Source: Riptortus pedestris (lineage: Eukaryota; Arthropoda; Insecta; Hemiptera; Alydidae). From it: a stretch of DNA of 64,000 nucleotides. The notes under the pieces were generated by a model that did not search any database, had not been told where the DNA came from, and saw only the letters and a program-made list of their open reading frames with translations. Shown one piece after another: positions 1 to 11,722 of this stretch. Location: positions 89,944,001-90,008,000 of the forward strand of contig CM032233.1 in NCBI GenBank assembly GCA_019009955.1, read 5' to 3'. The translations under genes were made by a program, and so were the position numbers. The first letter of the stretch is position 1. Every line of letters begins with the position of its first letter.

Positions 1-690
1 GAAGAATTAATGCTAATTGACATACCGAGTTTTGTTAAGTTCGGTTCAATCGTTAGCGCCCAATAAAATAGTCGACTCCCGCTTTAGTTTATAGTGTATA
101 TCTCGTTTATACATTGTTAAAAGACAAAAATGAATATAACAAAAGTTACTCTAAATAACAAAATAAACAACTTTTGTTATGTTCATAAATGCCGAAAAAC
201 GAATAGAAAACGAAATACTGCTATTTTAAAATCAGGCCTCCCTTACAACCCCCACTCCTGCCCGTCCCTAGAAATTTTGGTATGACTTGCTATAATGAAA
301 GCGTTAGTGCTAATACACATACCGAGTTTTATTTATTTCGGTTGGGTCTTTTGTCCCAAATAAAATTGTTCACTTCCGCTATAGGTTTTAGCGTATATCT
401 CGTTTATAATTCAGTATACGAAAAAAGTTTATATAAAAAAAGTTACTCTAAATAACAATATAAACAACTTTTGTTATGTTCATATTTGCCGAAAAACCAA
501 TAGGAAACAAAATATCGCTATTTTTAATTTATGGCTTTCCTTATAACCCCCACTCCTGTTCGTCTCAGAGGATATTAATATAGCCTAAAGTCTAAGTTGG
601 GTTAGTAGTAATATACATACCAAGTTTCATGAAATTCGGTTCAGCCGTTTATGCGTGAAAAGGTAATAAACAAACAAACAAACACACACT
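1..690 (+). repeat. Tandem array of about 297-bp units, truncated by the window start
   Basis: Two full units and the start of a third lie head to tail. The landmark cataccgag/cataccaag recurs at 21, 318 and 616, giving spacings of 297 and 298. Units share further blocks: gttactctaaataaca, a ttttgttatgttcat block and the run caacccccactcctg. The last unit runs into a ttcggttcagccgtt motif and an (aaac)n/(ac)n tail at about 663-690. That kind of terminus is common at the 3' ends of insect retroelements and Helitron-type MITEs, so this may be the end of a mobile element rather than a free satellite. The left boundary is outside the window. Confidence 0.75.
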
Positions 691-789
691 AAAGAAACAA
701 AATGCAGCTATGGTGTCTATGAGATGTGAAACGAAAAGTTATCGTGAAAATTCGCGAAAAAAATCAATGTACAGACAGAGGTTATAATT

Positions 790-811
790 TTTTATATATA
801 TATATATATAT

Positions 812-848
<37 letters not shown>

Positions 849-915
849 ATATATATTTATAGATTATATATATATAAATATATATATATATAGATATTTT
901 GTATATATAGATATG
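790..915. repeat. Imperfect (TA)n microsatellite
   Basis: About 125 bases of interrupted TA repeats with taga and ttta interruptions. It directly abuts the family H left-end fragment that follows, as expected for the central TA tract of that element. Confidence 0.9.
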
Positions 916-921
916 CCAACA

Positions 922-1047
922 TTTTGAACGGACCTCATTTTCGTCATGTACTCGATAGGATCGAAGGATATTTGAAGAAATTCTTAAAAAATTGCGCGAT
1001 GAGTATAACCTCAATTGCTAATTTCCCTCAAGAGAAGTCTGCTAAAA
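922..1047 (-). mobile_element. Family H left-end fragment
   Basis: Read on the minus strand, it runs from ttttagcaga through the damaged palindrome and the gaggtt-gtac block to the ccgttcaaaa block next to (TA)n. This is the left terminal part of the Helentron-like family seen complete at 57063-57635. The right half is absent; sequence beyond the TA tract is unrelated. Confidence 0.8.
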
Positions 1048-1831
1048 ATTTTGTCTATTGGCAAAAACTGTAGTTTTCTTTTTAAATGCACCAAGATTAT
1101 TTTAAAAGTTCATACGCGCTGAGAATACTTTATGCTTTTTGCATGTTCCTAGCCTTTACTACCCTTACCTAGGAGTCACGTAAATTTTCCCAATCACGTA
1201 AGAGCATTAGCAGGAAAAAACGAAACTCTCGGGATCATGAGCTCATGACGTTTATTTACTCCGGGCCATAATGCAAGCGCGGTATCTGGATGCGTGGATC
1301 TGTTTGCACGGAAGAACAGAAGTTTCACAAAGCCCCTGATGCTACTTTATGGAGCCACTATACACGCATCATTCCATGATAAGGAATGTGAGGGAATTCA
1401 TGACTTTCCTACCTTACGATAAAGGTTTTATTTATAAAAAAAAATCCTAAACAATAAATGGAACTAAAAAAAGAATTTATTTGCTCAATGGTTCACTAAA
1501 GTTTGAAGAATTATATGAGAAATTTATATGTATGTTAAGAATCAATTGACTACATTATTCATTATTATTCACATTCCAAGCCCTATTAAATCATTTTTTT
1601 TTCCATGGGATCTATTTGTCAGCTTTAATGAAGCTAGCCGCAATCTAGTAAGTATTTTGCGTGACTTTATACCGTGAATAAAACGATTTTGAAATAAATA
1701 GTTACAGAGCTTACTAATTGCGTCAGAACTGGAGGAGTAACCTTCTGATTTCTGCGAGCATTAAAAAGGTCTTCATATATAATGCATTATAGTGACGTTG
1801 TACTCATTACGCTATTTTCGAATAAAGTCTT

Positions 1832-1870
1832 AAAATCCTGGTGGATGGAGAAAATGAGATCCGTTCAAAA

Positions 1871-1914
<44 letters not shown>
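1832..1914 (+). mobile_element. Short family H left-end piece followed by (TA)n
   Basis: About 40 bases ending in gaaaatgagatccgttcaaa match the segment that precedes the TA tract in complete family H copies. About 20 TA units follow (1873-1914). The sequence after the TA tract is not family H, so the copy is truncated or interrupted at the microsatellite. Confidence 0.6.
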
Positions 1915-1917
<3 letters not shown>

Positions 1918-2034
1918 ATTTATTTATTTATTGGAGCTTCCCAGCTTTGACGATGTTGCTCTAAACAAAAACATTCGTAACTTAAAAAACAAAACAATAC
2001 AAAAAAAATTAACAAAATTAAACAAAACAGAAAT

Positions 2035-2142
2035 GGAACACAAAACACAAAAGGAAAACAAATCAAATAAGGAACACAAAACGCAAAAGGAACACAGAAC
2101 ACAAAAGGAACACAAAACATAAAAGGATCACAAAACAGAGAG
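2035..2142 (+). repeat. 18-bp minisatellite, six copies, in an A-rich strand-biased tract
   Basis: Six consecutive 18-base units start at 2035, 2053, 2071, 2089, 2107 and 2125, with consensus ggaacacaaaacacaaaa. The period is a multiple of three, so one plus-strand frame reads as repeated EHKTQK. That frame is a by-product of the repeat, not a gene. The surrounding 1970-2400 is strongly purine- and A-rich on the plus strand and shows decayed, less regular copies of the same words. Confidence 0.85.
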
Positions 2143-2833
2143 AAAACACGAAAAATAGAGATGAAATCAAAAGATAAATGGGAAAGAAATAGAAACGCAA
2201 CTCAAAACAGAACTGAAAAAAAAAATAGAACACAAAAGGTGAAATTAAACACAAAAACAGAATGAAACAAAAAGAACGGATCAGGACCTCAAAAATGGGA
2301 ATGGAAATCAAAAAACCAAAAATTGAACACAACAAAGAAAAAAAATAAATGAACAAGAGAACAAATAAAGACAAAATTCAAAGCTAGGTACAAAACTATA
2401 AATCGAAACTATTGACATTGGACAATCATTAATAAAATATTTAAATATTCAATAAATAAATCAATAATTAAAATAAAATTGGTGTATAAAATGAATAAAA
2501 GAAATTTAAAATGATTAAGGTTTACATAAAACTCTGTACCTCCCCTAATACACACTCGAGTGAGTGAAAACTCATACACACACACAAACACAACTCGCAC
2601 ACGCACATGTATAGGGAAATTATAAAATTTAATTTAAAACGCAAACATTAACTGTAAATGGATTATATTAGTTAAATTTTTGTGTATATGTTAATGTCTT
2701 TTAGATGTTGTAGTTGGGTATGTATGGCCTACCTTCAGTGAGTAAGTCATGTAGGTCGTGGGGTATCTAAATGATCTCGTCTCTTGCAGTCTGTCAGTAT
2801 GTGTTTTATTGTAAGAGTCAAATTATATACATC
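2143..2833. other. A-rich tract then unassigned AT-rich DNA
   Basis: 2143-2400 continues the decayed aaaca-rich tract. 2560-2610 has a short (ca)-rich stretch. I see no gene or recognisable element in the remainder. Confidence 0.5.
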
Positions 2834-3545
2834 TTAACGCTCTAGCAGTTCACATTTTTGTTTAATCATTAACAAAATCGATATTTAATCATTTTACATA
2901 AAACTAAAGATCAAGTTCGTTAAATGCTGAGATCGGGCTAGGGGAATTTTGAAAATTCAAAATATCTCCGTTATTAAACGTGGATCGAAAAATTGTATAG
3001 ATCGAATATTAACATTCTATAAGTGTTGTTGTATAGATTTTTTCCCTATCTTGATTATTTACAGAGATATTTGCATTGCTTAGTTTCCACTAATGAGTGT
3101 AACCCTCTCTCCTACTCGTGTCGTATTAACAATAAGGTGTTATATCATGGACTAATTTATTCGAAGGTTAAATACCGATTATTATTTTCATTGAACATTT
3201 TGTGAACTTTGTGTGATAAAGGTATCAATTAAGATGGTGCGTTCACAAAAGAGAACGTTTATTTAATCTATACCATAATCCATATTTATCCGTTTAATTG
3301 AACACTAAAGTTCATAGTCGGTAATGGCTGAAATCGGATGAAGAGGGAGGGGGGTGAAGGGCGGGGATTTTAAAATTCAAAATATCTCCGTTATTATGGA
3401 TAGTATCGAATTATATTATAGGTGCAATCACGTTGAACTACTGGTGCCCTACAATTCTTGCCCTATATATTTTTGGTAGCTTAAATATTAAGCAAGCTGC
3501 TCGCACTTTCTTATTTTCACCCTCCCGATGATGCACGATTTTGAA
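2834..3545 (+). mobile_element. Family H interior, both internal modules
   Basis: It begins with the taacgctctagc block that normally follows the central (TA)n, passes through aatatctccgttatta and agatatttgcattg, and ends near 3215 (module 1). A related second module with aacactaaagttcatag, a second aatatctccgttattat and a different downstream half covers about 3285-3545. Both terminal ends are missing. Confidence 0.75.
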
Positions 3546-4129
3546 GGATATTTTAGGGCATGTTTAATTGAGATATATCATTTTTAGCCTTTTCATAACC
3601 CAGTGGGTACACGGATCAGTGAAATTGCATTTAGAAGTTAAAACTGGTGGCGATTTGAATCGTACACAATCAACACTGCATTAACAGAGCCCATGATTTA
3701 GTATTAGCTAAGTATTGAAGCGTACACCTCAAGGAATTTAGAAAGACAGTAAGACTAAGGAAGTGTCTGTTATGAGTCCAATTTCTTTCTTTTCGATTTT
3801 TATATAAATTCCTATTTATTAGTTTCACCAATTATAGTTTACTGAAGATTCGTATTGTGTATTTAACTTGCATCTAATGAAGTATCAATTTTAGTTAGTG
3901 CTTTTACCGTTTTCATGAATAGAGCGAATTATTATCTGCTTCAAAACAGATTACTTCGACTAGTATTAGTCGAAAACAATATTAACAGTTTGACTGCCCA
4001 CAAAAATAAGTGAATTTGGTTGGAGGCCCATTACATTTTTCGTGTTATTTGACTTGAAATATGCATAAATATTTTTAAAAAACCAATGATATTTGTTGCA
4101 AATCTAATGTGGGGGTTAAAAAAGGGAGG
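3546..4129. other. Unassigned AT-rich DNA
   Basis: No element end, RNA gene or coding signal was recognised here. Confidence 0.4.
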
Positions 4130-4415
4130 AAATAAAAATTACTCCTTTGGGCGTGACGGGCACCTAGGAAGGAATTTCCATCTTAGGTACCCATCATGCC
4201 CGAGAGCGTTAGCAAAGTTTTGGAAATTTGGTGCTACGCCCGTGCGATACAACGCTCTCAGGCAGATGCGAGTCACACTAACTAGTGGAACGCGGTATGA
4301 ACCGTTCCCGCCCTTTGGCGTGACGGGCATCCCCTCTTCGCCGCACTTCACGCCCCGAGGCGGAATGGGCAGTCAAACTGTTAAGACAAATCCTATTTCA
4401 CGTGAGGAACTTTAG
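4130..4415. other. GC-rich island with internal repeats
   Basis: Base composition rises sharply above the surroundings and CpG is frequent. A word close to ctttgggcgtgacgggca occurs near 4146 and again (ctttggcgtgacgggca) near 4312. An inverted pair, cgagagcgtt near 4201 and aacgctctc near 4251, lies between them. A 109-codon plus-strand frame (4086-4415) spans the island but resembles no family I know, and an antisense frame is open too, so GC content alone explains both. It may be part of a different mobile element or a captured fragment. Confidence 0.45.
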
Positions 4416-4787
4416 AGAAAATGATAAAAAAACACGTTTTATTGTCTTTTACCAACATTCCTTTTATTGTGGAGATCAAACAAGACCACATAATTCGAGT
4501 TAAGATTTCATATTTATTTCTGAGATGGTCTGAGCATTGGTTGTTATGAACTGCTCCTGATTAATCGTTTCGTGGGCTCAAATCACGCATGGACATTGGT
4601 ATTGTAATTCATGAGTACATCGTAATAGGACAATATAACATATTGAATGAGTATCATATTGGTGGCATTATTTCAGATTTTACATTTTGTCCTTTCTATT
4701 AATTCCTTACTCCTTGAGTTGTATTTCAACGGTATTACCTTTGAATGTAGAGAATGACAAGGAACAGATTGTGATTGTGGCCACAAG

Positions 4788-5262
4788 ATTGTTACATCCG
4801 TGGTATTTTCCTTGATGACTCGACATCTTACATTCAGTCGATATTTCTCATTAAATAAATATATAAACAAGGAATTCTTATAATAGAGGGGGGAATTTGA
4901 AAGTTGATAATATCTTTGTTATGAGTTGTATGGAAAAATATTATAGAATTAACCTTGTTAAACTATTAATATCCTACAATCGTTGGCCAACACAGTTTTT
5001 TGTATTTCAACTATTAAGACAGTTACTGCCATTTATTGTTTTCTGCCTTCAGTATACTCTTACTTCTACTCATCAGATTTTTGTTGAAGATCTATCTACT
5101 CATCATAGAATATATGTTGAGATGAGATCAATAGTGTGTTATAGCCGCATGTGGGAAATATAGTAGTTATGACAGCAATATTGCTACTTCCGTGAAATTT
5201 TCCCTGATGACTCGACATCTTACATTCAGACGATGTTTCTCGTTAATTAAATATATAAACAA
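4788..5262 (+). repeat. 83-bp direct repeats flanking a family H module
   Basis: The segments 4788-4870 and 5180-5262 are close copies sharing tgactcgacatcttacattc and a taaatatataaacaa end. Between them lies a module 2 fragment of family H in plus orientation (about 4880-5145). The arrangement is either a tandem duplication of an approximately 392-bp unit or an insertion with an unusually long duplicated flank. Confidence 0.75.
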
Positions 5263-5944
5263 TGCCTGACATTTAGACTTGGAATAAAAACTCCATGACA
5301 TATTAGTTTATTTCAGCAGATTTACTAGCAATATTTTTTTTTTTCAGGAGTACTGTCTACAACAGTGAATACATTTTTATTTATTAAGAAAATTATATTC
5401 TGCAATACATGCATTCCGTAATATGATATCTGTAAAATACACTTGAAGAAGAAAATAGCCACTGCTATCACTTCACTTTACACAGCTATAGTAGATCTCT
5501 GGGTCATTGTCTCTTGAGGCGCCGTGGAGGGGAATAAGCATGAGTGGTACTTGCAAGTCATAGGAATTCTGGATTAGGATGATTGGATAGCCTCCTGTGG
5601 AAGTTTTTGAATCTTAAGGGAATAAGGTCCTTTGCAAATGGGACATTAAGATATTAATGCAGAGTGAAATTTGAAATATAATATGTAGCATTTAATATGG
5701 TGCACAGCATTTTAAATTGGGATGTATGGATGCGTCTGATGTTTGGAGGTTTTGCTGTCCTCAAAACATTTATTGCGTAAGTTCATACTAATTTAAGTAT
5801 TAACTTTTATATTGTTAGTTAGTGAATATATATTAAATTTGCATTTTAAATTTTAATAAAATATGACTACCTTCATTTGCTAATGGTTTTAATTTAAGGA
5901 ACCGATCTAATTACCACCAGCTACTTTCTTCCAGTACATTTCTT

Positions 5945-6187
5945 ATATGACTTGGGAGCTCAGGTTAGCCATGTGAGTTAAAGTGTTGGCCTTAATCTCA
6001 CACAGTAAACCTAGAATGGCGAGTTCAAATCCCGCCTGGGCAATCGGAATTTTTTTAATGACGAATTCATTAAAATAAAATCCATAGTCCCACCCTGGCT
6101 AGTAAGGTGTGGCGACCCATAGATAACTTGTCACAATTGGTCATCGTAGCAAAAAATGGGCATTAATAAATAATAATAATATGACTT
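5945..6187 (+). mobile_element. tRNA-derived SINE with 9-bp target-site duplication
   Basis: The body spans 5954-6178 and is flanked by identical ATATGACTT repeats (5945-5953 and 6179-6187). An A box resembling the polymerase III consensus (TAGCCATGTGAG) starts at 5966. A B box (AGTTCAAATCC) starts at 6022. The wide A-to-B spacing suggests descent from a tRNA with a long variable arm. The 3' end is an (AAT)n tail, as expected for LINE-mobilised SINEs. No intact tRNA fold was sought, and the unit is not called as a functional tRNA gene. Confidence 0.88.
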
Positions 6188-6704
6188 CCATTGAGTTGCT
6201 TTCTTTTAAGCAAATTGAGTTGTGGAAGACGGTGGCTATCTGCAGTGTGTTGGACTGGCTAAAAGCAGATTTTACATTTATAAATATTCATCTCCATTAG
6301 GGAGAGCTTTAATTGCATGAACGACTAAAATATTCTCACAGCACAGACAAAATATAAATCTTAATTGGTCTTGTGCTGGCCTATTCTCCCCACTACAGTG
6401 ATTAAGATTCTATGGATTACATCGGAATGCCCTTTGTTTTTTGATCACGGTAATAAATTTTTTTTTATCACGGTTAAACCAAATATGCCTTAGACCGTTG
6501 ATTTTAGGGGCGGTTAAGGGATTGTTTCCTCGGAGACAAGAACGCTATATAGGCTAAAACCTTCAACTTCCTTCAATTTAACATAATAACATAGTTTAAA
6601 TTCAATAATTTTAACTTTAACTCCATTGAACACGAAACTGACCTCTCCTTCCTAATTTGTTCATCTATGTAGTTTAAACAGGAAAATCGGTAAAATCTAA
6701 AATG
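6188..6704. other. Unassigned AT-rich DNA
   Basis: Nothing recognisable was seen between the SINE and the next family H copy. Confidence 0.4.
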
Positions 6705-7122
6705 ACGACACCATCACAATGTATTTGCATGTATCTGAGGTTCAATGAAAACAATATTTGGTATTTAAGCTTCCAATAAAGTAGTACATGATATAACGGC
6801 TTATTGCTAATATTACAAGATTAGGAGTAAGAGTATACTGAAGATTGGAAACTAAAAAAATGCAAATATCTTGCTTAATATGCAAGATAGATAAAAACTT
6901 TATATAACAATATTTATAGTAAGTTATATTTGCAATAAGATTAGTTCTGTACAATGTTCTGATCAGATGCACAATTACGGAGATATTTTTTATTTTCGAA
7001 AATACCCATCTTTGAACCGCCCCCTGTTCGATTTCAGAAGTTAACGAACTTGATATTTAGTTTTACGTAAAACTTTCACATATCGAATTTGGTAACGATC
7101 AAACGAAAATCATACCAAGAGA
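6705..7122 (-). mobile_element. Family H module 1, inverted
   Basis: On the minus strand it carries the family blocks in order: the gttaacgaacttgat complement, ggagatatttttt, gcaataagatt, gcaaatatcttgc and ggtatttaag. Neither end nor the TA tract is present. Confidence 0.75.
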
Positions 7123-7124
7123 GA

Positions 7125-7560
7125 GAGGTGGGGAGTACAGAGAGGAAGGGGGGAAGGAATACAAAATTCAAAATTTCTTATTTATTATGATACGGGTTGA
7201 AAAATGTTGCATAATTAATCTTGTAATGGTTGTAGTTCTCCGTCTCAAATATTAACTAAGATCATTGTATTTTTTTAGTTTTCAGCCTTAATTAAACTAC
7301 CTCTCATACTCAACTCACATTAGCAATAAACCTGTAAATCATTAATCATCTTATTTTAAATGTAAATATGAATATATAAATTTCGAAATATTTCCGTTAT
7401 GCTCAATCCGATTAAAAAATGTTGTATAACCAAATTTATTGAAATAGTAGCGTTCTTTCTATATTAGTTCAAATATTTTCGAATCGAGTTATTTTATCAT
7501 ATGATTTTCGGGTTTTTGGTAACCCTCTCTTCTCCTCATCCAAGTGTCACTTGCCCAGCT
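7125..7560 (+). mobile_element. Two consecutive family H internal modules, decayed
   Basis: The first part (7125-7345) carries aaaattcaaaatttctta and a ttttcagcctta block. The second (7372-7560) repeats the same order with tttcgaaatatttccgtta and aaaaaatgttgtataacc. With the inverted copy just upstream, this is three module copies in 850 bases. Divergence is clearly higher than at 57-59 kb. Confidence 0.65.
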
Positions 7561-8053
7561 TAAAATTAAATGTCCTTGCTTGACGGACTTCTGAATTTTA
7601 TTGGTCGTGCGAAATTAAAAACTCTTTGCATGAATACTTGATCTATACAACAATTGTATTTGATGAATTATCCGTTAGAACCTTTATTTTATTATTAGTA
7701 CTTTTTTTGTGTGTGTGTTTTAATGACAGACATATTTTGCTGAATGGAAACGTAATTTAGTTAATACTCATATAAATGAGAAATGACAGATGTGGTGTCA
7801 TTATTATTTTAATAAAAAAGAAAGAAAAATGCTGCCGAGTGTGGGCAGACATAATTTTTTCTTCAGAGCGAGAACGCAGGAAATTAATTAATTGTTTCTG
7901 GATTTATCAAGCTATGTCCGAAGGTTGCAAGTAGGTGAACCGATCAAACTTGTTTCACACACCGCTCAGAGATACTTAGGAATAAGATAAATGGGGCTAA
8001 AAGAGGCTCAAAAATTACAGACGTAAATTTATATTTGATTAATTTAATCAAAA

Positions 8054-8378
8054 ATGATTTACCCTATTATTAACTTCAGCTCTACTATCATTGTCAGTAG
8101 AGTTCTAGATAGATTATCTGGAGAAGGTAGCTCAATAGCAATTCCTAAACAAGCCTTCCACAGCAAAAGGAGTATAAGCATAATGTGGTGTATGGATACG
8201 AAAAAAATATTTGCGAAGTCGTTCAATTGGAGTTTACTGCTTAAAGGGAGTGGAAGTTGGACTTTTCAAAAGGGAATATAATAGATTGGAAGCAGTGGAA
8301 GATTTGGGTGCAGGATCACGAGAACAGTGGTCTCAGAAACCATATATTTTTTTCCTATGAAACATATTCTAAACAATT
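8054..8378 (+). other. Possible decayed LINE sequence upstream of the ORF2 fragment
   Basis: A 75-codon frame (8054-8281) and the following 100 bases lie where the rest of a LINE ORF2 would be expected. I cannot match the translation to a LINE domain. The stretch is noted because it is contiguous with a recognisable ORF2 C-terminus and is less AT-extreme than its surroundings. Confidence 0.25.
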
Positions 8379-8969
8379 ATGTATACAAATTACATATTTT
8401 TGCTAAACTGGGTCTCTCATTTAAGAAAAATAATTTCTGAAGCAGGTTACGAGGATGTTTGGACAACTCAGGACTGGACAACTCTTAAGGCCATCAAGGA
8501 AACTGTCTTAACGAGTTACAGTGAAAAATTAAAAGCAATGGATATCCAGCGAGTTCTTAAATCTTCATTTTCCCAGCAATACCAATCGTTCAAAGCAAAC
8601 AAAGATGTGGAGAAGTACCTCATTTTTATCAACAATATCCACGTTACCAGAATCATAGCACAGTGCAGACTTTCATCGGACAAGATTCTCAAAATTTATT
8701 GGAACGGCAGTGCATACAAGCTTAACTGTGAGGAATTATGCAGCATTTGCAATCTGTATGAAGAGGAAACACTCCACCATTTCTTCTTCCGCTGCCCTAT
8801 GTATAGCCACATCAGAAATGCATACATCTCCAAACATATTAATCCTACTGATTCACCAAATACACAGCTCAAGCAATTGTTCACAATAGAAGACAAATCT
8901 AAGGCCTTTGATACCTATAAATTTGTTATAAATGCCCTTAAAGTACGAGCTTTCATAATGTTTGATTGA
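8379..8969 (+). pseudogene. C-terminal part of a non-LTR retrotransposon (LINE) ORF2
   Basis: A 196-codon open frame encodes the region downstream of the reverse transcriptase of a jockey/I/CR1-like LINE. Diagnostic features are a block with WVSHLRKIISEAGYEDVW near the start, the segment TRIIAQCRLSSDKI in the middle, and the C-terminal zinc knuckle CSICN with the conserved EEETLHHFFFRCP spacing (Cys-x2-Cys, then His and Cys), near residues 120-145. Reverse transcriptase motifs such as YADD are absent, and an in-frame stop lies just upstream, so the copy is 5'-truncated or broken. The annotated start is only the first ATG in the open stretch, not a real initiation site. A long AT-rich 3' UTR and a (TATC)n tail follow. 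Confidence 0.85.
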
Positions 8970-9585
8970 TTTATCACTTCCAACACAAGTTGTAAATATT
9001 TCATTTATTATTATAATTATTTATATATTTTATTTATCTATTTATTTTTCATAATTAATGTTGTGCCTTCGGAACTGATTGATGATTTAGAAGAACTGTC
9101 TCTTTATTTTGTCTATTATTATACATATATTTTTATTATATTTATTTATTATTATAATTTCATTTAATTATACTATTATTTTTTCTTTATTTATTTATTT
9201 TTCTTTAATATAAGCAGATTAATGAAATTTTATGTTCTTTTTTATTTTATTTTCTTTCTTTCTATTTCTTTATTCTTTATTTTTATTTTTGTTTCTATTA
9301 AATTAAGATTAATTATGTATCAAATTTGAAGATCACCCAATGTGAGTAAGCTATTTTTACTATAATGTAATTCTTTGTTTATTGATATACTAATTATAGC
9401 CAAATTATTTATTTTATCAATCACCAATATTATATGTATTACTTTAGAGAAGTATTGTACCGAGCTATGTGTTTTAATTTTTCTTCTTTTTTTTTTTTTT
9501 TTATTTTTTTTTGTAAATATTCGGACCCCCTGTAAAAAGTTTATACTTAAATACAGAATTTTTATCTATCTATCTATCTATCTAC
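8970..9585 (+). mobile_element. LINE 3' UTR and (TATC)n tail
   Basis: The AT-rich 3' UTR of the preceding LINE ends with aagtttatacttaaatacag and five to six tatc units (about 9563-9585). A closely related tail at 31073-31131 (gtgtaaacttaaatagagc followed by tctatctatc) shows this is a real 3' terminus shared by at least two insertions. Confidence 0.8.
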
Positions 9586-10134
9586 ATATTTTTTGCTACA
9601 TTTATTAATGCTAATATAGATCTTATCCGAAATCACCGTTGAACATTTGGGAGACCATAAAACCTATCCACCAGTGATGAATTAATCTGAATTATACCAT
9701 GTATGCCTGCCTTTATATTCATTTTCCCTACATTTGATCTAATTCCTGCATTCACTTACCTCCTTTAGAACATCCGTCAATGTTAGATGCCTCTTAAATC
9801 CAAATAATTCTTATGATTTTGAATGAAATACATATTTGCATTGCTTTATTATAAAAATAGTCAAACTTTCGCAATGATAAAGTAGTACACTCTAAACAAA
9901 TAAAATAGCAAACTTATTTTTTTATATCCATACTCAGACATTTGTTCGTTCAGAAATTGTGATTTTTCCTAATTTCGTATCCATTTTTTATTGCTTTGTT
10001 TCCTCTCTAACTCTAATACCTTCACTAAACATATTCCTTTCTGGAACTTTGGAGCCGGTGAAATGTCATCTGAAAATTTGTTACAACAAAGTGAATTTAC
10101 GTTAATACCTATAACTAGGATTCCTTAATACATC

Positions 10135-10135
<1 letters not shown>
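9586..10135. other. Unassigned AT-rich DNA
   Basis: No element ends or coding signal recognised. Confidence 0.4.
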
Positions 10136-10168
<33 letters not shown>

Positions 10169-10868
10169 ACACTCTAGGGGTCACAATGTTTGTTTGGTCG
10201 TTACCAAAATCGACATTTATACGTTTTATGTAAAACTAAAGATAAAGTTCGTTATTGGCTGAGATCGGACCAGGGGAGGATTCGAAATATCTCCATTATT
10301 ATACGCCAAACCGAGTAATTGAATATACAAATTAATAGTATTGAACATTTAATTTCCTATAAATGTTCTTATATACACATCTCTATCTTGAATATATGCA
10401 TTTTTTAGAAGTCAGCCTTTAGTAAGCCCCCATTCCTACTAATGCCATATTAAAAATAAGCTGTTAATACGTGGATCACTTTCTTTGAAGACTAAATAAT
10501 GTTTTCATTGGAACTATTCCTCTGTAAGATAAGTGAAAATATCTTCAGAGTGAAATCATCATTTAAGATTTCACGTTCTAAACTACATGAATTATTTGAT
10601 CAACGCTTTAACCGTTTCATGGGAAACTAAAGATTATATAAGGTACCGTCTGTAAATGTACTGTCTAACAAATCGGCCTTGGGGAAAGACAGGGTTTGGA
10701 GGCGTGATAAATGAAAACTCGAAAGTTTTCATTACTATGAGTCGGATTGAAAAATCTTATATAACCAATGTTGTTGGAATTTTACTTTTCTACAAGTATT
10801 ATTCGATACAATTTTCTCTAGCTCAAATATTAAGTGAGTTATTCGCATTTGTTTTTTTGGCTACAGCC
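10136..10868 (+). mobile_element. Family H copy lacking both ends: (TG)n, module 1, module 2
   Basis: A (TG)n tract (10136-10166) replaces the usual central TA tract and is followed by ttaacactctagg. Module 1 runs to about 10530. Module 2 (about 10600-10868) ends abruptly after the gagttattcgcatttg block, where the next copy's left end starts without a gap. The order shows the family has two diverged homologous internal modules. Confidence 0.75.
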
Positions 10869-10996
10869 TTCTAGCAGATTTCTCTTAGGGGAAATCAGCT
10901 ACTGAGGTTGTACTCATGATGGGATTTTCGAAAGATTTCTTCAAATGTCCATCGATCCTACCAACGAGATAACGAGAATAAGGTCCGTTCAAATTT

Positions 10997-11092
<96 letters not shown>

Positions 11093-11556
11093 ACGCTCTA
11101 GCGATCGGAATTTCTGTCTAATCGTTACCAAACTCGATATTTAAACGTTTTATGTAAAACTAAAGATCGAGTTCGGTAACGACCAAAATCGGACCCGGAA
11201 GAGGGGGGGGGTCACAGGAGGAGAATTTCCAAAATTCGAAATATCTCCGTTGTTATGCGTAGGCTCTAAAAATTGTATAGGCTCAGTCTTCTTGCAAATG
11301 TAATATTCTATAAATGTTGTTATATACATTTTTTCAATATCTTGATTATTAACCACGATATTAGCATTTTTTAGTTTTCAGCCTTCAGTAAGTCCTCACG
11401 TCATATTAACAATAAGCTGTTATATTATGAAGCATTTTATTTTAAAGCCTAAATACTAAGCATTGTTCTAATAGAACTTTTACTTTTGGTGATAAATGCA
11501 AATATGTTACGAACGTGAGAAATCTGCTTAGTTAACGCAGCCCCACCGTGACGGAC
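10869..11556 (+). mobile_element. Complete family H element, 688 bp
   Basis: The left end is tagcagatttc followed by the mirrored gggaaatcagc. The (TA)n tract is 11000-11056 and (TG)n 11058-11090. The interior begins ttaacgctctagcgatc. The right end at about 11515-11556 is gagaaatctgc followed by the hairpin region and gacggac, then T residues. The right-end hairpin is damaged (cccaccgtg instead of ccctgcgtg). No coding capacity, so it would depend on enzymes supplied in trans. Confidence 0.8.
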
Positions 11557-11639
11557 TTTTGTCCGGAACATGTTATGTCCCGCTCTGGCATGTTTGATTC
11601 TGGTTTACTTAGGTTTCTTACAACGGGAGAAATAGAGAA

Positions 11640-11722
11640 TTGATGGTGAGATGAAATCATCATCGTGTAAAATACCAGTACGTAGGAAATCTGCTTAGGT
11701 TACACCGCACCTGCGTAGAGGA
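11640..11722 (+). mobile_element. Family H right-end fragment
   Basis: It contains aggaaatctgcttagg, a degenerate hairpin and aggac followed by a T run, 165 bases after the previous right end. Confidence 0.65.

Noticed and set aside
4897..5163. 88-codon frame starting MKVDNIFVMSC
   Set aside because: It lies wholly in a family H module; other copies of the module are not open in this frame.
5954..6040. Functional tRNA gene
   Set aside because: A and B boxes are present, but the sequence continues into a SINE body with an (AAT)n tail and target duplication; an intact cloverleaf was not evident.
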